Assembly: GCA_030537565.1 (NCBI GenBank)
Contig: JAUNVS010000010.1
Location: 1 to 43,780, forward strand
DNA from: Eubacteriales bacterium
Lineage (GTDB): Bacteria > Bacillota > Clostridia > Saccharofermentanales > Fastidiosipilaceae
Length of the DNA stretch: 43,780 nucleotides
Direction of reading: 5' to 3'
Shown here: one piece after another, positions 24,448 to 32,744 of the stretch
How positions within the stretch are numbered: position 1 is the first letter of the stretch
Layout of the letters: each line of letters opens with the position of its first letter
Notes under the pieces: model-generated
The model's database searches: none
Seen by the model: only the letters and a program-made list of their open reading frames with translations
What the model was told of the DNA's origin: nothing
Program-made: the position numbers and the translations under genes

Positions 24448-25926
24448 TTATTTCGCGGAAGCAGCCTGCTCCGCTTTCTTCGCAGCCACCTCGGCGCGCA
24501 TCTCACGCGTCTTACGTTTATGGTGGATGAAGCTCCAAACCATCAGGAGAACGAGGATGATCTGCGGAATGAGGTTCTCATAGCGATCATAGACGCCAAG
24601 ATGGTCGAAGGTAAAGGCGTCAGAAACAGTACCCGAGGCACCTGTGACGCGACCAATGATGTGGTGTACAGGGATAACGTCCGCCTCCTGCAGCTCAGCA
24701 ACCCCCTTACCAATGAAGGAGAAGCAGAGAAGCAGCATGACGATCGATGTGAAGTAGAAGAATGGCTTAAGGGGCAACTTAACTGAGTAGACACGGAAGA
24801 GGATGAAGATCACGACTAGACAGACTGTGGCGGCTAAAATACCCAGCCACATATAAGTTCCATCGGTACTCTGATTATTCGTAATACCCTGGAAGAAGAG
24901 GACGAGCTCGGCTCCCTCACGGGCGACAGCGAGGAATGCGGAGAAGACCAGTGCGAAGACCGAACTGTTGCTGATCGTCCGATCCACCTGGTTGCGAATG
25001 TAGCGATTCCACTCCTCGACTTCGGATTTATTGATCATCCAGTTAGAAACCCAGAAGAGCACGATGACCGCGAGGAACATCGTCACGCCCTCGAAGATCT
25101 CCTGTCCACGACCACTCGTTGCAGCACCGATGGTGTTGCTGAGATGGTGGAAGAATACGGCTAATAATCCCGAGCAAACAATACCCAAGAGCGAGCCGAT
25201 GTAAACGTGTTTAAGATAACGGCGATAGCCGAGTTTAACGAGGTAAGCGATCAAAGCAGCGATGACGAGGATGGCCTCGAGGCCCTCGCGGATTACGAGG
25301 GTGAATGAGATGAAGAAGCTCTCCGCCTTATTTCCACCAGTAGCGCCCGTGTTGGCAACGGACTTGCCCATTGAATCAAGCTTCTTAGCGTCTTCGAGCA
25401 GACCCTCCTGCAACTCTTTTACCAAAATATTAAAGGTCTCGTTGCTCTCGCTGGCACCGATGAAGCGCTTCGCATCACGGAACTTCGCTTCCATATCTGT
25501 GACGCGTCCATTCTCCATAAAACGGAGAGTCGCCTTTTCAAAACCAAGTGTCTCATAGTACGTAAAGTATGCAGTATTAATCAAATCATAAGCGGGGGTA
25601 TGAGTCGATTCGTCATCTGACTTATAGGTCTCCATACTCTCATCGAGAACAGCGACCATCGCTTCAGCAATCTCAGTCCAGTTTGAGAATGAAGCATTCG
25701 AGTCGAGTTTACGAATTCCCTTCTCGCCACTTCCCTTATTCATATGGACAATGGACCAACCGCCACCTGAGCTCTTATTCGCCGAGGCTTCAGTTGCCTC
25801 AGTCGAGTCACTAGCGGATTCACTCGCTTCAGGAGCTTCTGAAGCCTGAACCATGACGCTAAGTGGCATGCAGACTAACAAAAATGCCACCAACATCGTA
25901 AAGGCAAATGATCTAATTCGTTTCAC
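24448..25926 (-). CDS. FTR1-family iron permease with large extracytoplasmic N-terminal domain
   Basis: The 492-residue protein has a signal sequence (1-28), a Ser/Glu/Ala linker (30-52), an extracytoplasmic helical domain (about 60-200), and then the seven-helix FTR1 channel. Both iron-binding REXXE motifs are present: REGLE (213-217) and REGAE (336-340). The family imports iron, oxidised at an outer donor such as P19 or EfeO. The start codon is GTG, with AGGAGG seven bases upstream. It is the first gene of the iron locus, with a promoter at 26001-26029. The C-terminal tail is basic and rich in Ala/Lys/Glu. Confidence 0.93.
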   Translation of the reverse strand: MKRIRSFAFTMLVAFLLVCMPLSVMVQASEAPEASESASDSTEATEASANKSSGGGWSIVHMNKGSGEKGIRKLDSNASFSNWTEIAEAMVAVLDESMETYKSDDESTHTPAYDLINTAYFTYYETLGFEKATLRFMENGRVTDMEAKFRDAKRFIGASESNETFNILVKELQEGLLEDAKKLDSMGKSVANTGATGGNKAESFFISFTLVIREGLEAILVIAALIAYLVKLGYRRYLKHVYIGSLLGIVCSGLLAVFFHHLSNTIGAATSGRGQEIFEGVTMFLAVIVLFWVSNWMINKSEVEEWNRYIRNQVDRTISNSSVFALVFSAFLAVAREGAELVLFFQGITNNQSTDGTYMWLGILAATVCLVVIFILFRVYSVKLPLKPFFYFTSIVMLLLCFSFIGKGVAELQEADVIPVHHIIGRVTGASGTVSDAFTFDHLGVYDRYENLIPQIILVLLMVWSFIHHKRKTREMRAEVAAKKAEQAASAK

Positions 25927-26000
25927 GTCGACTCCTCCTCAGAGTTTAACTCCGAAAAAACACAGGATAGAGACAAGTTACTCCATCCTCACCTCATCGA

Positions 26001-26029
26001 ATCCTATAAAACCCCAGTCCGAACGTCAA
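26001..26029 (-). promoter_or_regulatory. Promoter of the iron-uptake locus
   Basis: On the minus strand TTGACG (26024-26029), a 17-base spacer and TAGGAT (26001-26006) place the transcript start about 68 bases before the FTR1 GTG. I see no clear Fur or DtxR box at it. Confidence 0.55.
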
Positions 26030-26199
26030 GGCGTTTTCAGTCACCTCACTTAAATTTCCTCTCAAAAGAGCTGAGAACTTTTTTCAAGATTTGGAAAACT
26101 CTTTTCTCTGCGGTGTCAAGATCTTAAGTTGCAAATAATATACTGCTAATTCGAAGCAAAATCCACTCACAGGCCTTTAATCGCATCTACAAAAAGAAA
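26030..26199. other. AT-rich intergenic stretch upstream of the iron locus
   Basis: The 330-base gap between FTR1 and the SGNH hydrolase gene holds the iron promoter and the hydrolase terminator. The rest shows no ORF with a ribosome site and no clear repeat. It would be the place to look for a metal-regulator site. Confidence 0.4.
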
Positions 26200-26227
26200 G
26201 AGGCACCGAGCAATCGCTCAGGGCCCC
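26190..26227 (-). terminator. Terminator of the SGNH hydrolase gene
   Basis: On the minus strand GGGGCCCTGAGC, a GATT loop and GCTCGGTGCCTC form a long stem with one mismatch, followed by TTTCTTTTTG. Confidence 0.75.
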
Positions 26228-26256
26228 CTCCCTAATGTCTAGGTGTAAGTGCAGAA

Positions 26257-27315
26257 TTATTTCCGCTGTACGACTAGCGAGATAACGACTAGGAGAATCG
26301 CGACGAAGAGGAAGATAGCTGGCGCATAACGCTTCGCAACCTCCAGGAAAGTCTCTTCATACTTCTCTCCATCTTCGATCCGGGCGAGTTCAGCCATTTC
26401 CGATGCAATCCGAGATGCATGATCTAGCGTCGTCTCACTTGACTCGGTCTGTCCCTCGCTCTCAACAGGTAATTCTTCAGCTGCCGAGGGCACAGAAGCA
26501 TCCGAACCAGTAGCCCGTTCGGCGACTGCCGCGTCCACAGGACTGTCGGACGCCGGGAGCCCATCATCCTCTGCCCCCTCAAAACTAAGGTTCTTCAAGC
26601 AGGCACGGAGACTGTACCAGAAATCCACGGGATCATCCTGATGAACACCGTCCGAACTATTGCCGAGTTTCCAGTTCATGATTGCGACGCGATCTGGGTG
26701 AGCGGCGGCAAAATCGATCAATGCTTGATTGTGTGATGCAAAGGCCTGTGGATCACGTGGCATATTATTCGCAGTCGCGAGATCAAAATTAATATCCAAA
26801 TGCATCAAGACCAGGTACTTCGGAACGATCGCCAGAACCTGCTCCATCTGTTCTAAGGTCATCGGAGAATTCGTCCCGATGAGGAAACAGGTTATCTCTC
26901 GTGCACCTCTCGCCTCTAGAATCGAAAGTGCATCCTCGAACGTACGACCACTGAGTCCATCGACAATAGCATTTGGAAAGTGACGCTGAATCTGTGGGGT
27001 GATCTCAGTCAACGAGTCACCGATGACAATAAGATTATCACCACGATTCTGAACAGGAACCCGTCGTTTAGCGGTCGCTGGAGCAGCATATCCAGCGCTC
27101 GGCGATGCGGCTGCAGCATCTGCAGATCCGAGCTCGGGCTGCCCAACCTCAAAGCCCTGATCATCTGGAGTGACTTCTGCTTCGTAATCTACCACTGGCT
27201 GCTCCCCCCCATCCACTGACTCTGCCACAATTGGCATCGCGAAAAAAGTGGGAGAAAGTAAAGCTGCACCCAAGCCACAAGCCAGAAGTAAAGATTTTAC
27301 TCGCTTGAACTTCAT
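26257..27315 (-). CDS. Exported SGNH-type hydrolase with C-terminal membrane anchor
   Basis: The 352-residue protein has a signal peptide (about 1-32), a low-complexity linker (33-90), an SGNH domain (about 92-240), an Ala/Ser/Glu-rich stalk, and a C-terminal membrane helix ending QRK. Catalytic blocks are VIGDSLTE (Ser101), GLSGR, GTNS (Asn149) and DGVH (Asp222, His225). The domain resembles the extracellular SGNH part of OatA-type acyltransferases, so it may remove or move acetyl groups on cell-wall or host glycans. That role is inference. There is no LPXTG motif. In-frame ATGs exist upstream, but GGAGG five bases before 27315 fixes the start. Confidence 0.8.
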   Translation of the reverse strand: MKFKRVKSLLLACGLGAALLSPTFFAMPIVAESVDGGEQPVVDYEAEVTPDDQGFEVGQPELGSADAAAASPSAGYAAPATAKRRVPVQNRGDNLIVIGDSLTEITPQIQRHFPNAIVDGLSGRTFEDALSILEARGAREITCFLIGTNSPMTLEQMEQVLAIVPKYLVLMHLDINFDLATANNMPRDPQAFASHNQALIDFAAAHPDRVAIMNWKLGNSSDGVHQDDPVDFWYSLRACLKNLSFEGAEDDGLPASDSPVDAAVAERATGSDASVPSAAEELPVESEGQTESSETTLDHASRIASEMAELARIEDGEKYEETFLEVAKRYAPAIFLFVAILLVVISLVVQRK

Positions 27316-27326
27316 CTCGACCTCCA

Positions 27327-27356
27327 TCAAAGATAATTTGCTTTAGTGTATCACGT
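27327..27356 (-). promoter_or_regulatory. Possible promoter of the SGNH hydrolase gene
   Basis: On the minus strand TTGAAA, a 17-base spacer and AATTAT lie just upstream of the ribosome site. The spacing to the start is short, so support is modest. Confidence 0.25.
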
Positions 27357-27364
27357 TTCAATTG

Positions 27365-27392
27365 CGAAAAAATGCGGGCCAATCGGCCCGCA
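27365..27392 (-). terminator. Terminator of the aldehyde dehydrogenase gene
   Basis: TGCGGGCC, GATT and GGCCCGCA form an 8-pair stem on the minus strand (27373-27392), followed by TTTTTTCG. It lies about 50 bases after the gene's stop. Confidence 0.75.
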
Positions 27393-27440
27393 CATTTAAC
27401 ATTTTATGAACTCTTCTTTTTATGAACTATTGTTTAAAAC

Positions 27441-28928
27441 TTAGAGGCTACTATCGTAGAAGCCGCTGGCTTTTCCCGTCATATCAATCATCAAATTCTT
27501 CGTCTGCATGTAACTGTCGAGAATCATCTTATGCGTTTCACGGCCGATACCTGACTGCTTGTAACCACCAAAGGGTGCGCCGGCAGGAATGCGGTTATAG
27601 CAGTTGATCCAGACACGCCCCGTCTCTAGCTGGCGTGAAACGCTGAGCGCCTTTTGGATGTCTTTTGTAAAGACAGCACCACCAAGACCGTAAACACTGT
27701 CGTTGGCCAGCTCGATCACTTCTTTTTCATCTTTAAAGGGGATGACGACGGCGACTGGTCCGAAGATCTCTTCCTGAGCAACGCACATATCGTTGCGGAC
27801 GTCGACGATCAGGGTCGGCTGCATGAATGCGCCTTTTGCACAATCACCTTCGCTATAGCGCTCACCACCAACGAGGATTTTCGCACCCTCCTGCTTGGCG
27901 ATGTCGATGTATCGGAGAATCCCCTCCACTTGACGCTCATTGATCTGACTACCCATGACGGTCTCAGGATTGAGGGGGTCACCGATACGAATCCCACTGA
28001 ATTTCTCCGAGGCCCGCTTGACGAAATTATCGTAGATGCTTTCTTGGACGAAGATGCGCGATCCGGCGCAGCAGACCTGACCCTGGTTGAAGAGGATCCC
28101 CATCTGTACGCCATCGATGGCCTGTTCGAGATCGCAGTCATCGAAGATGATATTAGCCGATTTACCACCGAGCTCGAGCGTAGCAGGGATGAGGCGCTCA
28201 GCTGCAGCGATCGCAATCTCACGGCCGACCTGGGTCGAACCGGTGAAGGCCAATTTGTCGAGATCTGGATGTTGCTTAAGGTACTCGCCGCTTTGTGAAC
28301 CAGCTCCTGTGACGACGTTAACAACGCCCTTTGGCAAAACGTCGTCGAGAAGGGTCATAAGATGCAGCACACTCAGGGATGTGCTCGATGAGGGTTTGAG
28401 GACGACACAGTCCCCAGCGGCAAGTGCTGGGGCGAGTTTCCAGGCAACCATTAAGAATGGGAAGTTCCATGGGACAATCTGCCCAACCACGCCGAGGGGT
28501 TCGCGGATGACGAGGCTCATGGTCGTCTCATCGATGACGTTTAAACTGCCCTCATCCGCGCGGATCGCCGCTGCGAAATAGCGGAAGTGGTCTGCCGACA
28601 TCGGAATATCCACTGCCGAAGTTTCGCGAATGGGCTTACCGTTATCAAGTGTCTCAATCGTCGCCAGCTCTTCGCAATGCGTCTCGATCACAACAGCGAT
28701 CTTCTCGAGGAGAGCCGCACGCTCAGCCGCCGTGGTCCGGCGAAAACTCTGGAACGCCTCACGAGCAGCTCGAACCGCACGGTCAACGTCCTCTTTACTC
28801 GCATTTGGGAAGGAAGCAAGTTTCTCACCGTTCGCCGGGTTCGTGGATTCCAAGTACTGGCCATTGCTTGCCTCGACGAATTCACCGCCGATGTACATGA
28901 GATATTTATCCTGAAGGGTATTTTTCAT
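27441..28928 (-). CDS. NAD(P)-dependent aldehyde dehydrogenase
   Basis: The 495-residue enzyme is a full-length member of the classical ALDH superfamily. Visible landmarks are the PWNFP motif (153-157), VLKPS (176-180), FTGSTQVG (228-235), the general base Glu252 in LELGGKS and the catalytic cysteine in NQGQVCCAG (Cys286 by alignment to ALDH2). It oxidises aldehydes to acids with NAD(P)+. The overall pattern is closest to the acetaldehyde/short-chain group (AldB/ExaC-like), but substrate is not decided. There is no cofactor or partner gene next to it. It forms its own unit with a promoter and terminator; AAAGGA precedes the ATG. Confidence 0.92.
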   Translation of the reverse strand: MKNTLQDKYLMYIGGEFVEASNGQYLESTNPANGEKLASFPNASKEDVDRAVRAAREAFQSFRRTTAAERAALLEKIAVVIETHCEELATIETLDNGKPIRETSAVDIPMSADHFRYFAAAIRADEGSLNVIDETTMSLVIREPLGVVGQIVPWNFPFLMVAWKLAPALAAGDCVVLKPSSSTSLSVLHLMTLLDDVLPKGVVNVVTGAGSQSGEYLKQHPDLDKLAFTGSTQVGREIAIAAAERLIPATLELGGKSANIIFDDCDLEQAIDGVQMGILFNQGQVCCAGSRIFVQESIYDNFVKRASEKFSGIRIGDPLNPETVMGSQINERQVEGILRYIDIAKQEGAKILVGGERYSEGDCAKGAFMQPTLIVDVRNDMCVAQEEIFGPVAVVIPFKDEKEVIELANDSVYGLGGAVFTKDIQKALSVSRQLETGRVWINCYNRIPAGAPFGGYKQSGIGRETHKMILDSYMQTKNLMIDMTGKASGFYDSSL

Positions 28929-28976
28929 AGGATAGTCCTTTCTTTCTAAGAAGAAGATATGTGTTTGTTAGTATCA

Positions 28977-28985
28977 GTTATACCA
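28977..28985 (-). promoter_or_regulatory. Extended -10 promoter of the aldehyde dehydrogenase gene
   Basis: On the minus strand TGGTATAAC is an extended -10 element (TGN plus TATAAC at 28977-28982), about 50 bases before the ATG. No good -35 was found. Confidence 0.45.
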
Positions 28986-29019
28986 TAGCCTCCACTTTAA
29001 ACAGGAACATACGAACTAT

Positions 29020-29041
29020 GGGCGGATATTTTTATCCGCCC
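29020..29041. other. Perfect nine-pair hairpin without T-tract, after the phosphodiesterase gene
   Basis: GGGCGGATA-TTTT-TATCCGCCC lies 31 bases after the stop at 29072 and about 35 bases before the aldehyde dehydrogenase -10. It may end the upstream transcript by pausing, or be an operator for the downstream promoter. No U-run follows on either strand. Confidence 0.45.
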
Positions 29042-29071
29042 ACTTCAAAACTTTGAATTGATTAACTTCAG

Positions 29072-30958
29072 CTAGTAGCTCGTACTCGGCTCGGCAGAGG
29101 TCTCGGGCTCGACCGCAGTCGCCTCCGGACTCTGGATTTTCTGAATGATGCGCTCGAGTTCCATCGACATGTCTTCGCGTTCAAGCTCACGCTTGGCGAT
29201 CCAGGCTTTGCAAAACAGAATGTCATCGCTGATGACTGCATCGGCTCCAACGTCGTAACTCGTCGCGAGGCTCTCAGCATCGTTAACCGTCCAGACGAAG
29301 ACCTCTTTTCCATGCTCATGGAGGTTCTGGACAACCTCTTCGCTCGCCATCTCGGTCTCGATGACGTAAATATCGATACCCTCCTCCACTGTTAGCGATC
29401 CAATCGCAAAGGAAAGAATGTAGGCAGTCCGAAGCTGCGGGTTAATTTCTTTAATCCGGGCCAGCGCCTTTCGCGAACTCGAACTAAATATGACTTCCGA
29501 ATTCATACCCATCTCTGCAACGAGGGCGGCCGTCGCATCGGCCAGTTTCTCGTCATCACCACTCGGCTTAAGCTCGATATTCAGAATCGTGTGATTACGG
29601 CAGGCTTCGAGAACCTCTCGCAGGCTCGCAATCGGCGTCCCTGCAAATTCAGGGGAAAAAGACGATCCCGCATCCATTTTCCGAATCTCTTCAAAGCTCA
29701 TCTCTGATGGACGCTTATCGACACCGCAGACCCGAGCAAAGCTCTTATCATGGAGGACGATGATCTCATCATCCGACGTAAGCTGCACGTCAATCTCAAC
29801 GTAATCAGCTTCCTTTTCAATCGCTAGCTCGATGGCAGGCAGGGTATTCTCCGGAGCATAGAACCCCTCACCGCGGTGACCACAGATCTTCAATTCTGGT
29901 CGAAAGAGAAGTTCATAGCTTCGCCCTAATTGCGTAAAAGCGAGGCTGTAACTGCGCAGGCAGAAGCTGACAATGAGGAGGACGAAGAGAGCGATGCGCT
30001 GCCAACGGCGATGCGTGCGAGAGCCTGGCACATAGAGATCTTCATTACGGGACTGCGCATAGATGTTTGCGAAGTAAGACCAGCAGAGGTAGAGACCGAG
30101 GACGACGATGAGGAAATCGAGAGCCGAACCGACATTTCTAAGGCCACCCCAGAAGAAAAGTGAAATCTTCGAATTGAGCAATTCAAAGCGAATCGGTTTC
30201 AAATAGCGATGCGCTGCATAACCAGTAAACAACTGAAGCGCAAACTGGAGTGCTCTCAGGAAGAGGAGGAAGACAACGATCCTCGGGTAGTGACGTCGGG
30301 TTGCCTTTGATGAACGACGTAGGGCTTCAGCGAGGCCGCAGCCCTCCAGATGGAAGAAGTGAAAGACGAGACAATAACGGGCGAGGAAGAGGATTAATGC
30401 GAAGTTTAATAGGACGACGACGACAAATATCCACTGTGTCGAGAGGAGGAAGTCGATAGCAAACTTCGGCACGCTCAGGTAATGGATCAGGACAGTGACC
30501 GAACGGTAGACATTCGCTGGATCAAAGAGTGGCAGGAGCAGGAGGAAAAAGATGTTCTCCCGTTTCCAAAGGCGTCTCAGATCCGATCCCGATAGTTTCA
30601 GGACCTCGCGAAAAGATTGGCGCCGTCCCTGGACCGCCAGTCGAGTCAAAATCAAATACTCCCAGAATATCAAGTGGCCAAAGGCGATGACGAGGGCCAA
30701 TAGCATCGGCAAAAAAGGCCACGAGACGAGGTGTTTAATGTTGTCCAATCTCAGATACGAAATCCCTGAACTTTTAAGTGCGAATCGGAGGATCTGGGCA
30801 AAGGCAGGATGGACGAAGGAGAGATTGAAGATGGCAAAAACACTGATCCAGATGGGGAGAAGACTAATGCGTTTGACGAGGATCGACTGGACATCTGCTC
30901 GAGCCGCAGCTCTATGAGCTGTTCTGGACTCAGACTCCAGTTTCTTAAGATGGGACAT
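29072..30958 (-). CDS. Membrane glycerophosphodiester phosphodiesterase
   Basis: The 628-residue protein joins an N-terminal membrane domain with about six to seven helices (residues 30-345) to a C-terminal GDPD (GlpQ/UgpQ-type) TIM-barrel domain (about 357-610). The catalytic set is present: HRGEG with His361/Arg362, the metal ligands Glu388 and Asp390 in YVEIDVQ, and His403 in VLHDKS. The enzyme splits glycerophosphodiesters to glycerol-3-phosphate and an alcohol. Tethering suggests it works on membrane lipid or teichoic-acid products. A TTG at 30964 is in frame; I prefer the ATG at 30958. It follows the GNAT/MGMT gene by about 50 bases. Confidence 0.9.
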   Translation of the reverse strand: MSHLKKLESESRTAHRAAARADVQSILVKRISLLPIWISVFAIFNLSFVHPAFAQILRFALKSSGISYLRLDNIKHLVSWPFLPMLLALVIAFGHLIFWEYLILTRLAVQGRRQSFREVLKLSGSDLRRLWKRENIFFLLLLPLFDPANVYRSVTVLIHYLSVPKFAIDFLLSTQWIFVVVVLLNFALILFLARYCLVFHFFHLEGCGLAEALRRSSKATRRHYPRIVVFLLFLRALQFALQLFTGYAAHRYLKPIRFELLNSKISLFFWGGLRNVGSALDFLIVVLGLYLCWSYFANIYAQSRNEDLYVPGSRTHRRWQRIALFVLLIVSFCLRSYSLAFTQLGRSYELLFRPELKICGHRGEGFYAPENTLPAIELAIEKEADYVEIDVQLTSDDEIIVLHDKSFARVCGVDKRPSEMSFEEIRKMDAGSSFSPEFAGTPIASLREVLEACRNHTILNIELKPSGDDEKLADATAALVAEMGMNSEVIFSSSSRKALARIKEINPQLRTAYILSFAIGSLTVEEGIDIYVIETEMASEEVVQNLHEHGKEVFVWTVNDAESLATSYDVGADAVISDDILFCKAWIAKRELEREDMSMELERIIQKIQSPEATAVEPETSAEPSTSY

Positions 30959-31007
30959 GAACAAGTAATTCCATTCTAAACAAGGAAGCTAGCTGCGCTT
31001 CAGACAG

Positions 31008-32093
31008 CTATGATTCCGTCGGATCGAGCTCCGCAGAAAATTTCGCAGCTCGAAAATTCTCAAGAGCGAGGAGACGCTCTTTAATCCGCATCGCTGCGGA
31101 GAATCCAACCATTTTACGATCCTCTCCAATCACCCGATGACAGGGAATGAAAAGGAGGAGAGGATTTGCCGCCAGTGCGGCCCCAACAGCGCGGGCATAT
31201 CGGCGACTGTCCTCACCCATGATTTCACGAGCAAGTTCTCCATAACTCCGCGTTTCTCCATAAGGAATCTTCGCCGTCGCCGCCCAAACCTGCAGCTGAA
31301 AGGGACTGCCTATCAGTCTTAGAGGAAGTTGAAAGGAAGATACCGGCCCCTCACGATAGCGGATTAAGTCCCGATATGCCAGCTGGAGAGACAGCGGAGC
31401 GGCCTGGAGTTGCGCTTGATATGCTGACGCACTCAGATACGTCTCAGCTCTCGAACGACTGACTTGCAAACTCGCGTCGAGGAGGGCGTAGCGATCGAGG
31501 AGGGCGACGAAGTAAGGATCGCTGATCGATTCATCATACGGGAGGAAGTTTGACGCGACCAGCGCATGCGGGGCTTGGGCCTCACATCGGACATAGAAGA
31601 GTCCGTCTTCAAATGGGAAAAAGAGAAATTTAGGTGCCATGAGTTCGAGGCTATTCAGAAGGTAACGAGCAATTTCACAGTCTTCACCATGGACTCTCAG
31701 GGGTGCCTCGCGATGAAAGGGTAAACGGTCGAAGAACTTCGCCGTCTTCGAGCGAGCGTCGACAAAAACTTCAATATAGCGAACTGCCGGGAGTCGCTCT
31801 AAGAGAAAATCGAGGAGCATTTGGCCAATCTGATTCTGCATCGCCAGATCGAGGTCCTCACAAAGACTGAAATCGAGGCGCTCGAAATATTCAAGCATCT
31901 TCTCGACAACAAAGGCAGCCACGAGGCGCTCCCCGTCGAAGACGCCATAAAACTCTAGCTCACCCTCAACAGCACGACGCTGCCAGTCGATGAATAGCCG
32001 TCGTGTCATCGTCTGGGGGCGGAAGCGTAAGGCGGCAAAACCAATTTCCGCTAAGGCTGGATAATCGATCTGCCGTAGGGCTGCGATTTTCAT
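31008..32093 (-). CDS. Fusion of a GNAT-like domain with O6-methylguanine-DNA methyltransferase
   Basis: Residues about 275-345 are a clear MGMT/Ogt DNA-binding and active-site domain, with the acceptor Cys318 in IPCHRV and the helix SPFQLQVWAATAKIPYGETRSYGELA. It repairs alkylated guanine by suicidal transfer of the alkyl group. Residues 1-130 resemble a GNAT acetyltransferase fold (ELEFYGVFDGERLVAAFVV, then IGQMLLDFLLERL). Residues 150-260 look like the MGMT N-terminal ribonuclease-H-like region. At 361 residues it is about twice the length of a plain MGMT. GGAGGAG precedes the ATG; an extended -10 promoter lies at 32129. The GNAT call is weaker than the MGMT call. Confidence 0.85.
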   Translation of the reverse strand: MKIAALRQIDYPALAEIGFAALRFRPQTMTRRLFIDWQRRAVEGELEFYGVFDGERLVAAFVVEKMLEYFERLDFSLCEDLDLAMQNQIGQMLLDFLLERLPAVRYIEVFVDARSKTAKFFDRLPFHREAPLRVHGEDCEIARYLLNSLELMAPKFLFFPFEDGLFYVRCEAQAPHALVASNFLPYDESISDPYFVALLDRYALLDASLQVSRSRAETYLSASAYQAQLQAAPLSLQLAYRDLIRYREGPVSSFQLPLRLIGSPFQLQVWAATAKIPYGETRSYGELAREIMGEDSRRYARAVGAALAANPLLLFIPCHRVIGEDRKMVGFSAAMRIKERLLALENFRAAKFSAELDPTES

Positions 32094-32128
32094 AGCAAGC
32101 TCCTCCCCCCTATCCTTACAGTAATTCC

Positions 32129-32137
32129 ATTATAGCA
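32129..32137 (-). promoter_or_regulatory. Extended -10 promoter of the GNAT/MGMT gene
   Basis: On the minus strand TGCTATAAT is a perfect extended -10, about 30 bases before the predicted ATG's ribosome site. No clear -35 is present. Confidence 0.55.
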
Positions 32138-32186
32138 AGAGAACGGACCCTGTATGTCGGGAAGAAAGGCTGATTTGGCTTTTGCG

Positions 32187-32744
32187 TCAAAGCAAGATCG
32201 GGAGAACGAGTCCGAGAACACCTGAGATGAGGAGAACCCATATAGGATTTGGCTTTTTGATGCGGAGAAGCGCAAATGCGAAGAGGGCAATCAGTGCCGA
32301 CTGGAGATGGAAGCGCTCGAGGCGATAATCGAGGCCTTGGAAAAGGGCATAGAGGAGGAGCGAGAGACCTGCCGAGAGGATGAGTGCGAGGATGACGGGG
32401 CGTAGACTCGAGAGGACGATTTTAACCGAAGACAGCTCGCGATATTTCTTATAGACATAGCTCAGTATGCCGACAACGATGAGGCTCGGGATAATACAGG
32501 CAATCGTCGCAACGAGTGCTCCGAGAAAGCCCGTTAAGTGGATACCGATGAAGGTGGCAGAATTTAGAGCAATCGGGCCTGGCGTCATCTCGGCAATCGA
32601 GATCAAATCCGCGAAGGTATCGGGCTGAAGCCACTGGTAGCGTTCGACGGCGAGGTTTTGGATAAACGGCATCGCCGCATAACCGCCACCGACACTGAAT
32701 AGTCCAATCTGAAAAAATGCGATAAAGAGTTCGAGGAGAATCAT
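32187..32744 (-). CDS. Chromate transporter half-protein (CHR family), second subunit
   Basis: The 185-residue membrane protein is a single CHR domain with five to six helices. Signature motifs are FSVGGGYAAMP (16-26) and EMTPGPIALNSATFIG (52-67). Short-chain CHR proteins occur in pairs (as YwrA/YwrB of Bacillus) that together form one transporter. The family exports chromate in some members; the natural substrate in anaerobes is often unclear. Its ATG overlaps the stop of the first subunit by four bases. Confidence 0.88.
   Translation of the reverse strand: MILLELFIAFFQIGLFSVGGGYAAMPFIQNLAVERYQWLQPDTFADLISIAEMTPGPIALNSATFIGIHLTGFLGALVATIACIIPSLIVVGILSYVYKKYRELSSVKIVLSSLRPVILALILSAGLSLLLYALFQGLDYRLERFHLQSALIALFAFALLRIKKPNPIWVLLISGVLGLVLPILL

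Noticed and set aside
15846..25926. Interpretation of the FtsX permeases as a macrolide or peptide exporter (MacB type)
   Set aside because: FTR1, P19 and DUF2318 in the same run match known iron loci much better, and no MacA-type adaptor is present.
26001..26199. Fur or DtxR box in front of the iron locus
   Set aside because: No stretch matches either consensus convincingly; only AT-rich sequence is seen.
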